Source of the DNA: Cyanobacteria bacterium REEB459
GTDB lineage: Bacteria; Cyanobacteriota; Cyanobacteriia; Phormidesmidales; Phormidesmidaceae
DNA: 64,000 nucleotides
Direction of reading: 5' to 3'
Assembly (NCBI GenBank): GCA_018970085.1
Contig: JAGWXD010000008.1
Location: forward strand, 18,490-82,489
In this document: in pieces, positions 25,735-34,361 of the stretch
Layout of the letters: every line of letters starts with the position of its first letter
How positions within the stretch are numbered: the stretch's first letter is position 1
Position numbers and translations under genes: made by a program
Notes under the pieces: generated by a model
The model's input: the letters and a program-made list of their open reading frames with translations, nothing else
Told to the model about the DNA's origin: nothing
The model's database searches: none

Positions 25735-27036
25735 TTAAGTGACACCGCCGGATAAAATCTCTAGCATGGCTGACATTTTCATGCGAATTTCCTCCGCTTC
25801 CTGGGCTGGGTCAGACTCAGCCATTACTCCGGCTCCAGCCTGAACAAATAGCCGCGCCCCATATTTATAAAGGCCACGAATAGTCAGGGCAAAGCGGCAG
25901 TCTTGCCCTGAGATCCAGCCCACGATGCCGCCAAATAGCCCTCTCGGAAAGGGTTCTATTTGCCGCAACAGCTCTATGGCCTGGGTCTTAGGAACGCCAC
26001 TGACCATGGTGCTGGGAAACAGGGCCAGGGCCGCATCTAGACAGTGGTGGTCAGCCCTGAGTTGACCTTTAAGGAAGGAACTTAAATGCACAATTTGGTT
26101 TTGCTCAACCGTATCAAGCAGGCGACTGACCACCAGGGTTTCGGCTTCGCAGTAGGGGTGTAGCTCTCCAATGATCTGTACCAGAGCCAGGGTGTGTTCG
26201 GCTAGTTCCTTGCGGTCTCTTAGCAGCTCCCTGGCAATGCGATAGTTTTCTTCAGGATGATTAGCTAAAACCCGGGTACCGGCTAAAGGATTGGCGGTAA
26301 TCATCCCCTGCTCTACACGAATTAGCAATTCGGGGGAGGCGATGGCAGCTCCCACAGACTTAAAATCCATCAGAATGGCGTCAGTAAACTTTTGTTTCAG
26401 ACAATACTGAGAAAATAATGTTAATAAATCGGCGTCGTAATTAAAGCCTAAATATCGAGACAGAACGACTTTGGTGATATCTTCAGACAAACAGTTTTTA
26501 GCGGCTTTGACGGCCTCAATAAAGGCTTGCTCAGAAAATTCCACATCTGCAAAAACAGCCTTAAGATCACCCCCGACTGCTGCGGTAGACCCCCCATTGA
26601 GCCCTGGGATCGAAGGGTCTAGAACTGCGGCTAGAATATCGGGATTGTTGCCCTGATATTCAATGTTTTGGGAGTGAATCACCAGCCGATGTTCGGGAAT
26701 AAAAAACTGAACCAGGGGAAAGCTGGCACTGCGATCGGGGGCAAAACCCTGGCCACTATCACAGGCATCAAAACCAATGTAGCCGAAGGCTTTAGTGTTA
26801 TGAAGGGCTGCCTGATCGCCAATTTCCTTCAGCTTGCAGATCCAGGATTGGCTATTAACCGATTCCCCAGCCAGACAGGTAATTTTTTTGCTGGCTTGCC
26901 AGCCAATTTCGGCACACCCCTGGGTGATGTGAAGATAGTAGGGTGGATTAAGAATCTGGCGTTCTTGCAGCCAACGCACCATGGTAATGGGATTGGGTCT
27001 AATCCCATCGGGCGTGGTGATAATTAGGTTTGGCAA
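25735..27036 (-). CDS. Chorismate-binding enzyme, salicylate synthase/isochorismate synthase-like
   Basis: 433 residues, the length of Irp9/MbtI-type salicylate synthases. It has DITKVVLSRYL with Lys189 at the water-activating position, NPLAGTR, RKELAEHTLALV, LFPSTMVSGVPKTQAIELL, RGLFGGIVGW, ALTIRGLYKYGARLFVQAGAGV and SDPAQEAEEIRMKM. The LFPS-x-x-x-SGxPK wording is that of salicylate/anthranilate synthases; MenF enzymes usually read HPTPAVxGxPR. MbtI has Tyr in RGLYSG where this protein has Phe. The reaction is therefore chorismate to isochorismate, perhaps then salicylate. It could be a phylloquinone-pathway enzyme, but no men or siderophore genes are nearby. Confidence 0.75.
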   Translation of the reverse strand: MPNLIITTPDGIRPNPITMVRWLQERQILNPPYYLHITQGCAEIGWQASKKITCLAGESVNSQSWICKLKEIGDQAALHNTKAFGYIGFDACDSGQGFAPDRSASFPLVQFFIPEHRLVIHSQNIEYQGNNPDILAAVLDPSIPGLNGGSTAAVGGDLKAVFADVEFSEQAFIEAVKAAKNCLSEDITKVVLSRYLGFNYDADLLTLFSQYCLKQKFTDAILMDFKSVGAAIASPELLIRVEQGMITANPLAGTRVLANHPEENYRIARELLRDRKELAEHTLALVQIIGELHPYCEAETLVVSRLLDTVEQNQIVHLSSFLKGQLRADHHCLDAALALFPSTMVSGVPKTQAIELLRQIEPFPRGLFGGIVGWISGQDCRFALTIRGLYKYGARLFVQAGAGVMAESDPAQEAEEIRMKMSAMLEILSGGVT

Positions 27037-27247
27037 GTCATGTGCAGGCGTAGATATCAGTACCCATTCTAAGGCGAGAGGAGTTCGAGATAAACCCGAC
27101 CGGAGCCCGGGGAAAACTAATAACTCTGGCGGGAAGTTTTTTAATAGGCTGATGAGTGTTGCTGAGTATAGTATAGGTGCAGTGATTCAGGCCCTCATTA
27201 AACTACCTGGCTGACGCCTGTTGCCCTATTTCTCAGGACCTTTGCCC

Positions 27248-28507
27248 ATGCCCCTGCAGCAGTACCTTCAGATTAACGGTCAGCGGCTAAATCAGCGCCT
27301 TCAAGAGCTGGCTCGCTTTGGTCAAGCAGCCGATGGTGGAGTCTCCCGGCTGGCCTTCAGCCCGGCAGATGCCCAGGGCCGACATCAGGTGCAGCAATGG
27401 ATGCAACAAGCTGGGCTCGAGACTCGTCTGGATCCAGCTGGCAACCTGATTGGCCGACTACCCGGGCAGTTGTCAGGACCGGCCCTGGCCACTGGTTCTC
27501 ACCTGGATACGGTACCCGGTGGCGGTAAGTTCGACGGGGTGCTGGGGGTGCTGGCAGGCATTGAAGTAGCTTCTACCCTAAGGGACAGCGCCCTGGTGCT
27601 GACCCACCCCTATGAGGTAATTGTTTTCACTGACGAAGAAGACACCATGATTGGCAGTCGGGCCATGGCCGGGACAGCCCCTCTAGATGCTGCCGCCTAT
27701 CGCCGTAAGGACGGTAGCCCCATTGATGATTGTGTCAACCAGGTCGGTGGTTGCTGGAGCCAACTCGCTCTGGCAAGGCGCAGCCGGGAGCAGATTTGCG
27801 CCTTTGTTGAACTGCATGTAGAACAGGGCGGTGTGCTGGAAACGGCGGCCCGGCAGATTGGGGTGGTGCAGGGGGTGGTTGGTATGCAGCGCTATCAAAT
27901 CACTATTACTGGTCGTCCCAACCATGCCGGCACCACCCCCATGGACCTCCGCCAGGATGCTCTGGTGGCGGCGGCCCAGGTGGTTTTAGCGGTAAATCGG
28001 TTGGCTACTTGTCCCCCCGGGCAACGGGTGGCTACGGTGGGAGCATTGCAAGTATGGCCCAATGCCGCCAATATTGTCCCTGGCCGGGTACAGGCCAGCC
28101 TGGATGTGCGGGACTTAGACCAGGGGGTAATTGACCATCTGGTGCAGTCCTTGAGCTTGGAAATAGCTGCGATCGCTGAGGCTACCCACACCTCTATTGA
28201 CATCGTGCCCCAACTACAGGTGGCCCCCAGCCCAGCGGCCGATCATATTCAAAAAATAATTGCAAGGGCCAGTGCCGATCTGGGGTTGAGCATCATGGCC
28301 ATGCCCAGTCGGGCTGGCCATGATGCTCTGGAAATGGGACGTTTTACCGACATGGGTATGATCTTTGTTCCCAGCCAGGGGGGGGTTAGCCATTCTGAGG
28401 TGGAGTATACGCCGCCTGAAGCCTGTACCCAGGGGGCCAATGTCTTGCTAGAGACCCTGCTGCAACTAGACCGGTACTACAGCCTGGAGCAGATGCGGCA
28501 GCCATGA
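27248..28507 (+). CDS. M20-family amidohydrolase (allantoate amidohydrolase/N-carbamoyl amino acid hydrolase)
   Basis: 419 residues from ATG 27248 (MPLQQYLQINGQRLNQRLQ); a TTG 9 codons earlier also opens the frame. Metal-binding signatures are TGSHLDTVPGGGKFDGVLGV (His and Asp), TDEEDTMIGSRAMAG (Glu) and ELHVEQGG (His), with the dimerisation part NHAGTTPMDLRQDAL and the C-terminal His of GVSHSEVEYTPPE. This is the HyuC/AllC subgroup, which removes ammonia or a carbamoyl group from ureido compounds using two metal ions. Exact substrate unknown. The next gene starts inside its stop codon (ATGA), so the two are co-translated. Confidence 0.85.
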   Translation: MPLQQYLQINGQRLNQRLQELARFGQAADGGVSRLAFSPADAQGRHQVQQWMQQAGLETRLDPAGNLIGRLPGQLSGPALATGSHLDTVPGGGKFDGVLGVLAGIEVASTLRDSALVLTHPYEVIVFTDEEDTMIGSRAMAGTAPLDAAAYRRKDGSPIDDCVNQVGGCWSQLALARRSREQICAFVELHVEQGGVLETAARQIGVVQGVVGMQRYQITITGRPNHAGTTPMDLRQDALVAAAQVVLAVNRLATCPPGQRVATVGALQVWPNAANIVPGRVQASLDVRDLDQGVIDHLVQSLSLEIAAIAEATHTSIDIVPQLQVAPSPAADHIQKIIARASADLGLSIMAMPSRAGHDALEMGRFTDMGMIFVPSQGGVSHSEVEYTPPEACTQGANVLLETLLQLDRYYSLEQMRQP

Positions 28508-29289
28508 TTACCCTGATGACTGACTTTGGTCTCCAGGATGTTTATGTCGGGGTGATCAAAGGGGTGATTGCCAGCCATTCTCCCACCACTCCTTTGATTG
28601 ATTTAACCCACAACATTGCCCCTCAGGATTGCTATGGGGCCCGGTTTCAGCTTTTGAATGCCTTTCCCTATTTTCCCCCGGGTACCATTCACCTGGTGAT
28701 TGTTGATCCAGGGGTTGGTGGGCACCGTCGGGCGATCGCGGTGCAACTGGCCGGGGCCTATCTGGTGGGTCCCGACAATGGCGTATTTAGCGGTGTTTGC
28801 GATGATTACCCAGTACTGCAGGCGGTCGAACTAGATCGCCCCCTCTACTGGCGCACGCCGACCCCCAGTCCCACCTTCCATGGCCGGGATATTTTTGCCC
28901 CGGCAGCCGCCCATCTAGCCGCAGGGGTGCCCCTAACGGCTCTGGGTACGCCGATCTCACCGACCTCCCTGAAGCGCCTAGAGCTACCCCCTGGCCAGCC
29001 CACAGATCGGGGCATAGAAGGCTGTATTCAGGCGATTGATCACTTTGGTAACGCCATTACGACTCTGCCCTCCAGTAGACTAGATAACCGACCCTGGCAG
29101 GTGCAGCTGGGTGCAACGGTGATGCCTGGCGTGACTACTTACTCCAGCGTTCCAGAGCAAGCCCCCCTGGCTCTAGTCGGTAGCCACGGCTGGATAGAAA
29201 TTGCCCTGAACCAGGGCCGGGCTGAGGCGGTCTTAGGCCTGAAGGTAGGCCAGAAGATTCAGTTGATTTGGCCTCAGGATCATCATTAA
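28504..29289 (+). CDS. SAM hydroxide adenosyltransferase (DUF62 family)
   Basis: 261 residues. It starts MITLMTDFGLQDVYVGVIKG, with the family's TDFG and later IVDPGVGG, GPDNGVFS, FHGRDIFAPAAAHLA and IDHFGNAIT motifs. The family converts S-adenosylmethionine and water to adenosine and methionine; fluorinases and chlorinases are specialised relatives. The 23-residue loop that fluorinases carry is not evident, so the ordinary hydrolase role is expected. It overlaps the upstream amidohydrolase by ATGA. Confidence 0.9.
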   Translation: MITLMTDFGLQDVYVGVIKGVIASHSPTTPLIDLTHNIAPQDCYGARFQLLNAFPYFPPGTIHLVIVDPGVGGHRRAIAVQLAGAYLVGPDNGVFSGVCDDYPVLQAVELDRPLYWRTPTPSPTFHGRDIFAPAAAHLAAGVPLTALGTPISPTSLKRLELPPGQPTDRGIEGCIQAIDHFGNAITTLPSSRLDNRPWQVQLGATVMPGVTTYSSVPEQAPLALVGSHGWIEIALNQGRAEAVLGLKVGQKIQLIWPQDHH

Positions 29290-29311
29290 TCCCCAAAAAA
29301 CCTGGCAATCC

Positions 29312-29743
29312 TTAAAAAACCTGGTGAATCAGGTCCCCTAGATGCCCCGGCATTAAATTAATGCCAACCGCCGATTTAATTAGATAGGCTCCTAGAAACA
29401 GGGTCACACTAATCATTAGATTCACCCCCAGCAACAACACCACCGCTGTCAGCCAATTTAATAGGGTGTTAAAGCGACTAAGGGAGTGCTGACGGGGCGA
29501 TCGCCGGCGGTCTTTGCCGACAAATAAAACAATAAAAAAACGCCCAAAGATTACATCAATATCAAAACGCAGATCAACAATTTTAGGAGAGGGCCGGGGC
29601 ATGGCCAGATCAATTACCCGGCTAACTTCCCTGAATTGCTGCGGGGTGAGACTGGCCCGTACCTCTGGAGCCATACGGTTGAGATAGTCTGAGACTTGGG
29701 GTGGTTGGATGGGTGGACGATTTTGTCTGAAAAGCTTCATCAT
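29312..29743 (-). CDS. Conserved cyanobacterial membrane protein of unknown function
   Basis: 143 residues. A soluble N-terminal part (PPQVSDYLNRMAPEVRASLTPQQFREVSRVIDLAMPR) precedes a segment KIVDLRFDIDVIFGRFFIVLF, then a basic stretch GKDRRRSPRQHS and a single strong membrane pair (TLLNWLTAVVLLLGVNLMISVTLFLGAYLI, about 90-120). I do not recognise a functional domain. Convergent with the DUF62 gene by 22 bp. The start is ATG 29743 or the next codon, ATG 29740. Confidence 0.6.
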   Translation of the reverse strand: MMKLFRQNRPPIQPPQVSDYLNRMAPEVRASLTPQQFREVSRVIDLAMPRPSPKIVDLRFDIDVIFGRFFIVLFVGKDRRRSPRQHSLSRFNTLLNWLTAVVLLLGVNLMISVTLFLGAYLIKSAVGINLMPGHLGDLIHQVF

Positions 29744-29887
29744 TTAATTAGGGGTATGGGTGACTAGGAGGGTTGAAAAATCTGAAAGTGGCTTTAATCT
29801 ATAGAAACATCTACCTATACTCCAGCCGTCCAACCCTTGATACACCCCTGGCCATTCTCTGTATTCTGAGTTGACAGTCCATCTACT

Positions 29888-30475
29888 ATGCCCTTAGCGC
29901 CGCTGTCCTGTTTAACCCTGACTCTCCCTGCCCTGGCCATGTTTGGGCTGCCCTTAGATAGCGTCATGTCTACCCAGGGCATTATGGTCATGCTGCTAGC
30001 TGCCTACGCTGGGGCCATGTGGATGTTCCTCAGGAGTGCTCCTAAGGTTTACACCGTGATGGTATCTGACCTGGAGATAGCCCGGCGCTTCTATGGCACT
30101 ATGTTAAACCTGCCCTCAGCCGATGTGCCTCTGCATTATTACTATAATTATGATCAAACCTTGGGCAGTCCGGGCATTGATCCCCTATCGATGGCAGGGT
30201 CGTCGGGCTTTGCCGCCCAAGCCACTGTGGCCGGTGCCGCAGGGCTCTGGTACCAGTTGCGTAAAAATACCCAACTCCATATTATCGGTGGTGCCAGTCT
30301 GGGCAACCGCAATCAACAGCGTCATGTTTGCTTTGACCATAGTTGCCTTGAGTACCTGCTAATGCAGATTCAGCTGCGCGGGGTAGATTACAAAATTCGC
30401 TCCGAGAAGCCGCTAAATTTTTTGGTCAGAGATTACGATCAGTTGGTGATTGAAATGGCTGAAGTTGATGGTTAG
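29888..30475 (+). CDS. VOC/glyoxalase-fold protein with N-terminal membrane segment
   Basis: 195 residues. The N-terminal 50 residues are hydrophobic (CLTLTLPALAMFGLPL...GIMVMLLAAYAGAMWMFL), probably one or two membrane helices. Then PKVYTVMVSDLEIARRFYGTMLNL opens a VOC-type beta-alpha-beta unit, with a second half RHVCFDHSCLEYLLMQIQLRGVDYKI...YDQLVIEMAE. The layout is common in cyanobacteria as 'glyoxalase-like' but the enzyme is not known. Few metal-binding His/Glu are in the usual positions, so activity is uncertain. It precedes the RluA-like gene by about 20 bp. Confidence 0.7.
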   Translation: MPLAPLSCLTLTLPALAMFGLPLDSVMSTQGIMVMLLAAYAGAMWMFLRSAPKVYTVMVSDLEIARRFYGTMLNLPSADVPLHYYYNYDQTLGSPGIDPLSMAGSSGFAAQATVAGAAGLWYQLRKNTQLHIIGGASLGNRNQQRHVCFDHSCLEYLLMQIQLRGVDYKIRSEKPLNFLVRDYDQLVIEMAEVDG

Positions 30476-30496
30476 CAGCCTGGCTACCCCGGAGTG

Positions 30497-31510
30497 ATGG
30501 CCACTAACCAGGGCTGGATCTATCGCGACCGCATTACTTCCTCCAGTCAGGGGGTGGCCATTCTGGACTTTTATGCTGAGCGCTACCGCCATTCCAGCCG
30601 ATCTGATTGGCAGGCTCGCCTGGAGGCTGGCCAAATCTGGGTAGACCATCGGCCGGCCACTGCCCAGGATCGGTTACAGGCGGGCCAGGTGCTGGCCTAC
30701 CACCGCCCAGCCTGGCAGGAACCACCGGTGCCGCTAGATTTTCAGGTGATTTACGAAGATGGCGACCTGTTGGCGATCGCCAAGCCGCCGGGGTTGCCCG
30801 TCCTCCCTGGTGGTAACTTCCTTACCCATACCCTGCTATACCAGTTGCAGCAGCGTTATGGCAACCCGGCTCCCATACCGGTGCATCGCCTGGGCCGAGG
30901 CACCTCTGGCGTCATGGTGATGGCTCGCTCAACCCAGGCCCGGGCTGGCCTGAGCCACCAGTTTCGCCACAGTAGCCTGGCCCCTACCGCAGGGGCTAGG
31001 CTGGGCAAGATCTACCGGGCGTTGATAACCCCTGGTGATTATCCCGATCAATTCACCGTCACCACCCCCATCGGCAAACAGGCCCACCCAACCCTGGGCC
31101 ATCTCTATGCTGCCAGCCCTACCGGTAAGCCCGCCCATAGTCAGGTGCAGGTATTGCAGCGGGGGCCGACCGCCACCCTGGTAGAGGTGGCAATTACCAC
31201 GGGTCGGCCCCATCAAATTCGCATCCATCTAGCGGCGGCGGGTTACCCCCTACTGGCCGATCCCCTCTATGGCCCCGGAGGCATCCCCGCTAGTCGGCTG
31301 CAAACCCCCAGGGAATTTGCCTTAAGCCCTTTCCAGACCTTGGCGGTACCTGGGGATACAGGCTACTATCTGCACGCCTATCGACTGCGCTTTCACCATC
31401 CCCGCCATCAACAGCCCCTAGAGGTGATCGCTCCCCTACCCGACTGGGGCCAGGGGAGTGGCCTGCTGGCTTGCAGTGCCGGGGCGGCATCTGCCATCAT
31501 GGGCTTATGA
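30497..31510 (+). CDS. RluA-family pseudouridine synthase-like protein lacking the catalytic Asp
   Basis: About 338 residues; ATG 30497 follows a GTG at 30494. An S4-like region (about 38-72) precedes the RluA catalytic domain starting VIYEDGDLLAIAKPPGLPVLPGG. The signature, normally HRLDxxTSG, reads HRLGRGTSG (about 131-139), with Gly134 at the position of the catalytic Asp. Other motifs are normal: KIYRALI, VEVAITTGRPHQIRIHLA and YPLLADPLYG. Without the Asp it should not isomerise uridine by the usual route. It may be an RNA-binding paralogue. It ends in the ATGA overlap with the P-type ATPase gene. Confidence 0.83.
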   Translation: MATNQGWIYRDRITSSSQGVAILDFYAERYRHSSRSDWQARLEAGQIWVDHRPATAQDRLQAGQVLAYHRPAWQEPPVPLDFQVIYEDGDLLAIAKPPGLPVLPGGNFLTHTLLYQLQQRYGNPAPIPVHRLGRGTSGVMVMARSTQARAGLSHQFRHSSLAPTAGARLGKIYRALITPGDYPDQFTVTTPIGKQAHPTLGHLYAASPTGKPAHSQVQVLQRGPTATLVEVAITTGRPHQIRIHLAAAGYPLLADPLYGPGGIPASRLQTPREFALSPFQTLAVPGDTGYYLHAYRLRFHHPRHQQPLEVIAPLPDWGQGSGLLACSAGAASAIMGL

Positions 31511-34251
31511 CTGAGTGGTATACCCTTGATATCCCTGAGGTTTTGCAGCAGTTGGGCACTATTGCTGGCTATGGGCTAAAGCCAGCTGAGGTGGCCCAAC
31601 GCCAGCAACGCTACGGGCTGAATCAATTGCTAGAGCGCCCCCCCAAAGGTTTAGGATGGATGCTGTGGGAGCAACTCACCGCCACCACAGTGCTAGTGCT
31701 GATTGCCGCCGCCGCCATCGCGGCTGTTCTGGGAGATTACAAAGATACCCTGGCGATTTTAGTCATCGTTATTTTCAATGCTGGCCTTGGGCTTAATCAG
31801 GAGTACCGGGCCACCCAGGCTTTTGCCGCCCTACGCCAACTGGCAGTGCCCCTGGCTAAGGTTTGCCGCGATCAAGAGTGGCATTCGATTTCTGCTCGTC
31901 AGCTGGTGCCTGGTGACCTGATTCGCCTCGAGGCCGGAGATTTTGTACCGGCCGATTGCCGACTGATTGACAGCGTTAACCTGCAAGTACAGGAGTCTGC
32001 CTTTACAGGAGAGTCTGCACCGGTCAACAAAACTAGTCAGTGGCTAGCCCCGGCTGGTCTGTGCCTGGCCGATCGCCAGAATATGGTCTACCTGGGCACA
32101 GTGGTCACCTACGGTCGGGGGCAGGCGGTGGTGACGGCCACGGGCATGGGCACCGAACTGGGACATATCGCCCAAGCGGTACAAACCATCGCTCCAGAGC
32201 CCACGCCGCTGCAAAAACGCCTGGACAGCCTGGGAAAACGCCTGGCCATCGCCACCCTACTGTTGGTTTTGGTGATTTTAGGCTTGGGTCTGCTTCGGGG
32301 TGAGAACCTCTACATGATGGTTTTAACGGCAGTCAGTATTGCCGTTGCCGTGATTCCCGAGGGTTTACCAGCGGTGGTGACGATTACCCTGGCCCTGGGA
32401 GCTCGCCGCATGCTAAGCCGTCAGGCCCTGATTCGAAAGTTACCCGCGGTGGAGACCCTGGGATCGGTCACCACTATTTGTGCAGATAAGACTGGTACTT
32501 TGACTGAAAATCGTATGACCGTTGTGGTTTTAGAGGTGGCTGGACAACGGCTGGATTTAAGCTCCCAACCCTTACCGTCGGCACCTCTGAGCCCTGGCTT
32601 CGACCTGTTGCTGAGCGCCATGGTGCTGTGTAATGATGCCATGCTCTGCTGCCAGGTTAATACCGATGTCAGTAAGGCCCTGGGAGATCCGACCGAGGTG
32701 GCCCTGGGGGTGGCAGCGGCGACTTTGGGGGTTGAGCCAGCCCAGCGATCGCAGCAATTTCCCCGGCTGCACGAATTTCCCTTCGATCCTGATCGCAAGG
32801 CCATGACCACTATTCACACCATAGCCCTGAGCAAGCCGCCAGGGTTGCCCGCCAATCAGAGTCTAGATCGGGGTTTAGGCTCCAGGGATCAGCCTGATCT
32901 ACTGTGGTTGCAGCCCATCCCCGCCTCTGCCCATCTGGTATTTACCAAAGGCGCCTTTGCGACCCTTATCGATCGCTGTAATCAACTTTGGGTCAATGGC
33001 CATATCGAAGCTCTGACCTCAGCTTGGCGGCAGCAGCTAGGTAGCCTCCACCAGCAGTTGGCCGCCTCCGGGGCCCGGGTACTGATGGTAGCCTTTCGAG
33101 TGCTGGAGCAATTACCTGAACCACTGGTGGCAGCAGCGGTGGAAACACACCTGGTATTTGTCGGTATTGTCGGCATGGTTGACCCGATTCGGGCAGAGGC
33201 CAAACAGGCGGTCGAAATCTGCCAGCAGGCCGGTATTCGTCCGATTATGATTACTGGGGATCACCCCCTTACCGCTCAATATATCGCCCAGGAACTGGGC
33301 ATTGCCAATGGTCCAATTCTTACTGGTCACGACCTGGCCCAGCTCACCTCTGAGCAACTGGTTGATCAAGTAGAGTCAGTTTCTATTTACGCCCGGGTCT
33401 CTCCTGACCAAAAACTCAGTATTGTGGACGCATTGCAAACCTGTGGTCAGGTAGTAGCCATGACCGGTGATGGAGTCAATGATGCTCCAGCCTTGAAGAA
33501 AGCCGATATTGGGATTGCCATGGGCATTACTGGGGCGGATGTGGCGAAGGAATCCGCCGATATGGTGCTGCTGAACGATAATTTTGCCACCATTGTAGCC
33601 GCTGTTCAGGAGGGGCGGGTGATCTATGACAATATTCGCAAATTTATTAAATACAGCATGACCGGTAATACCAGCGGCGTAGCCATTATGCTGCTAGCCC
33701 CGATACTGGCTATGCCCCTGCCCTTGTTGCCTATCCAGATTCTTTGGATTAACTTGCTGGCTGACGGCCTACTGGCGATCGCCCTCAGTGTTGAGCCCGC
33801 TGAGAAAAAAACCATGCAACGTCCACCCTATCGATCTAATGAAAACCTGTTTGGACGAGGAGTGGGTCGAGATATTATCTGGATTGGTGGGCTACTGGGT
33901 TTAACCATAATGCTGTTGGGCTATGGCTACTGGTGGCGAGCACAGGACACCTGGCAAACCATGGTATTTGTTACTCTGGCCTTTTCCCGCATGAGTCTGG
34001 CCCTGGCCATGCGATCGAGTCAGGACTCCTGGTTTAGCCTCGACTTCTTTGGTAATCCCAGTATGTTAGGGGCAGTGGTGCTCACCTTTGGATTGCAAGT
34101 ACTGGTGATTTATCTGCCCTACCTGCAGGATTTCTTCCAAACCGTACCCCTGTCCTGGCCTGATTTAGCGATCTCCCTGGGGACTAGCACCCTGGGTTTC
34201 TGGGTGATTGAAGCGCAAAAATGGCTGGCCAGGCAAGCTGCCAGGTCCTAA
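31507..34251 (+). CDS. P2A-type cation-transporting ATPase (PacL-like)
   Basis: 914 residues from ATG 31507, which overlaps the preceding TGA. Domains: N-terminal cation-ATPase domain (about 5-75), actuator with TGES (FTGESAPV), phosphorylation site CADKTGTLTENRM, nucleotide-binding domain and hinge TGDGVNDAPALKKAD, and ten membrane helices. M4 reads VAVIPEGLPAVVTITLA and M6 WINLLADGLLAIAL, the Ca2+ site II residues of SERCA. M5, however, reads SMTGNTSGVAIML where SERCA has NVGE, so site I looks absent. Ca2+ export is the best guess, but Mn2+ or Na+ cannot be excluded. Confidence 0.88.
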   Translation: MTEWYTLDIPEVLQQLGTIAGYGLKPAEVAQRQQRYGLNQLLERPPKGLGWMLWEQLTATTVLVLIAAAAIAAVLGDYKDTLAILVIVIFNAGLGLNQEYRATQAFAALRQLAVPLAKVCRDQEWHSISARQLVPGDLIRLEAGDFVPADCRLIDSVNLQVQESAFTGESAPVNKTSQWLAPAGLCLADRQNMVYLGTVVTYGRGQAVVTATGMGTELGHIAQAVQTIAPEPTPLQKRLDSLGKRLAIATLLLVLVILGLGLLRGENLYMMVLTAVSIAVAVIPEGLPAVVTITLALGARRMLSRQALIRKLPAVETLGSVTTICADKTGTLTENRMTVVVLEVAGQRLDLSSQPLPSAPLSPGFDLLLSAMVLCNDAMLCCQVNTDVSKALGDPTEVALGVAAATLGVEPAQRSQQFPRLHEFPFDPDRKAMTTIHTIALSKPPGLPANQSLDRGLGSRDQPDLLWLQPIPASAHLVFTKGAFATLIDRCNQLWVNGHIEALTSAWRQQLGSLHQQLAASGARVLMVAFRVLEQLPEPLVAAAVETHLVFVGIVGMVDPIRAEAKQAVEICQQAGIRPIMITGDHPLTAQYIAQELGIANGPILTGHDLAQLTSEQLVDQVESVSIYARVSPDQKLSIVDALQTCGQVVAMTGDGVNDAPALKKADIGIAMGITGADVAKESADMVLLNDNFATIVAAVQEGRVIYDNIRKFIKYSMTGNTSGVAIMLLAPILAMPLPLLPIQILWINLLADGLLAIALSVEPAEKKTMQRPPYRSNENLFGRGVGRDIIWIGGLLGLTIMLLGYGYWWRAQDTWQTMVFVTLAFSRMSLALAMRSSQDSWFSLDFFGNPSMLGAVVLTFGLQVLVIYLPYLQDFFQTVPLSWPDLAISLGTSTLGFWVIEAQKWLARQAARS

Positions 34252-34361
34252 AATTTCAGCTTTTATCGACAATCAGTTTGATCAGTGCCCCTGGCTTACG
34301 TTAAATTAAGTAAAGATTCATCTCATATTGTCGGCTGCTCCTGAATATAGGCCATTGGTTT

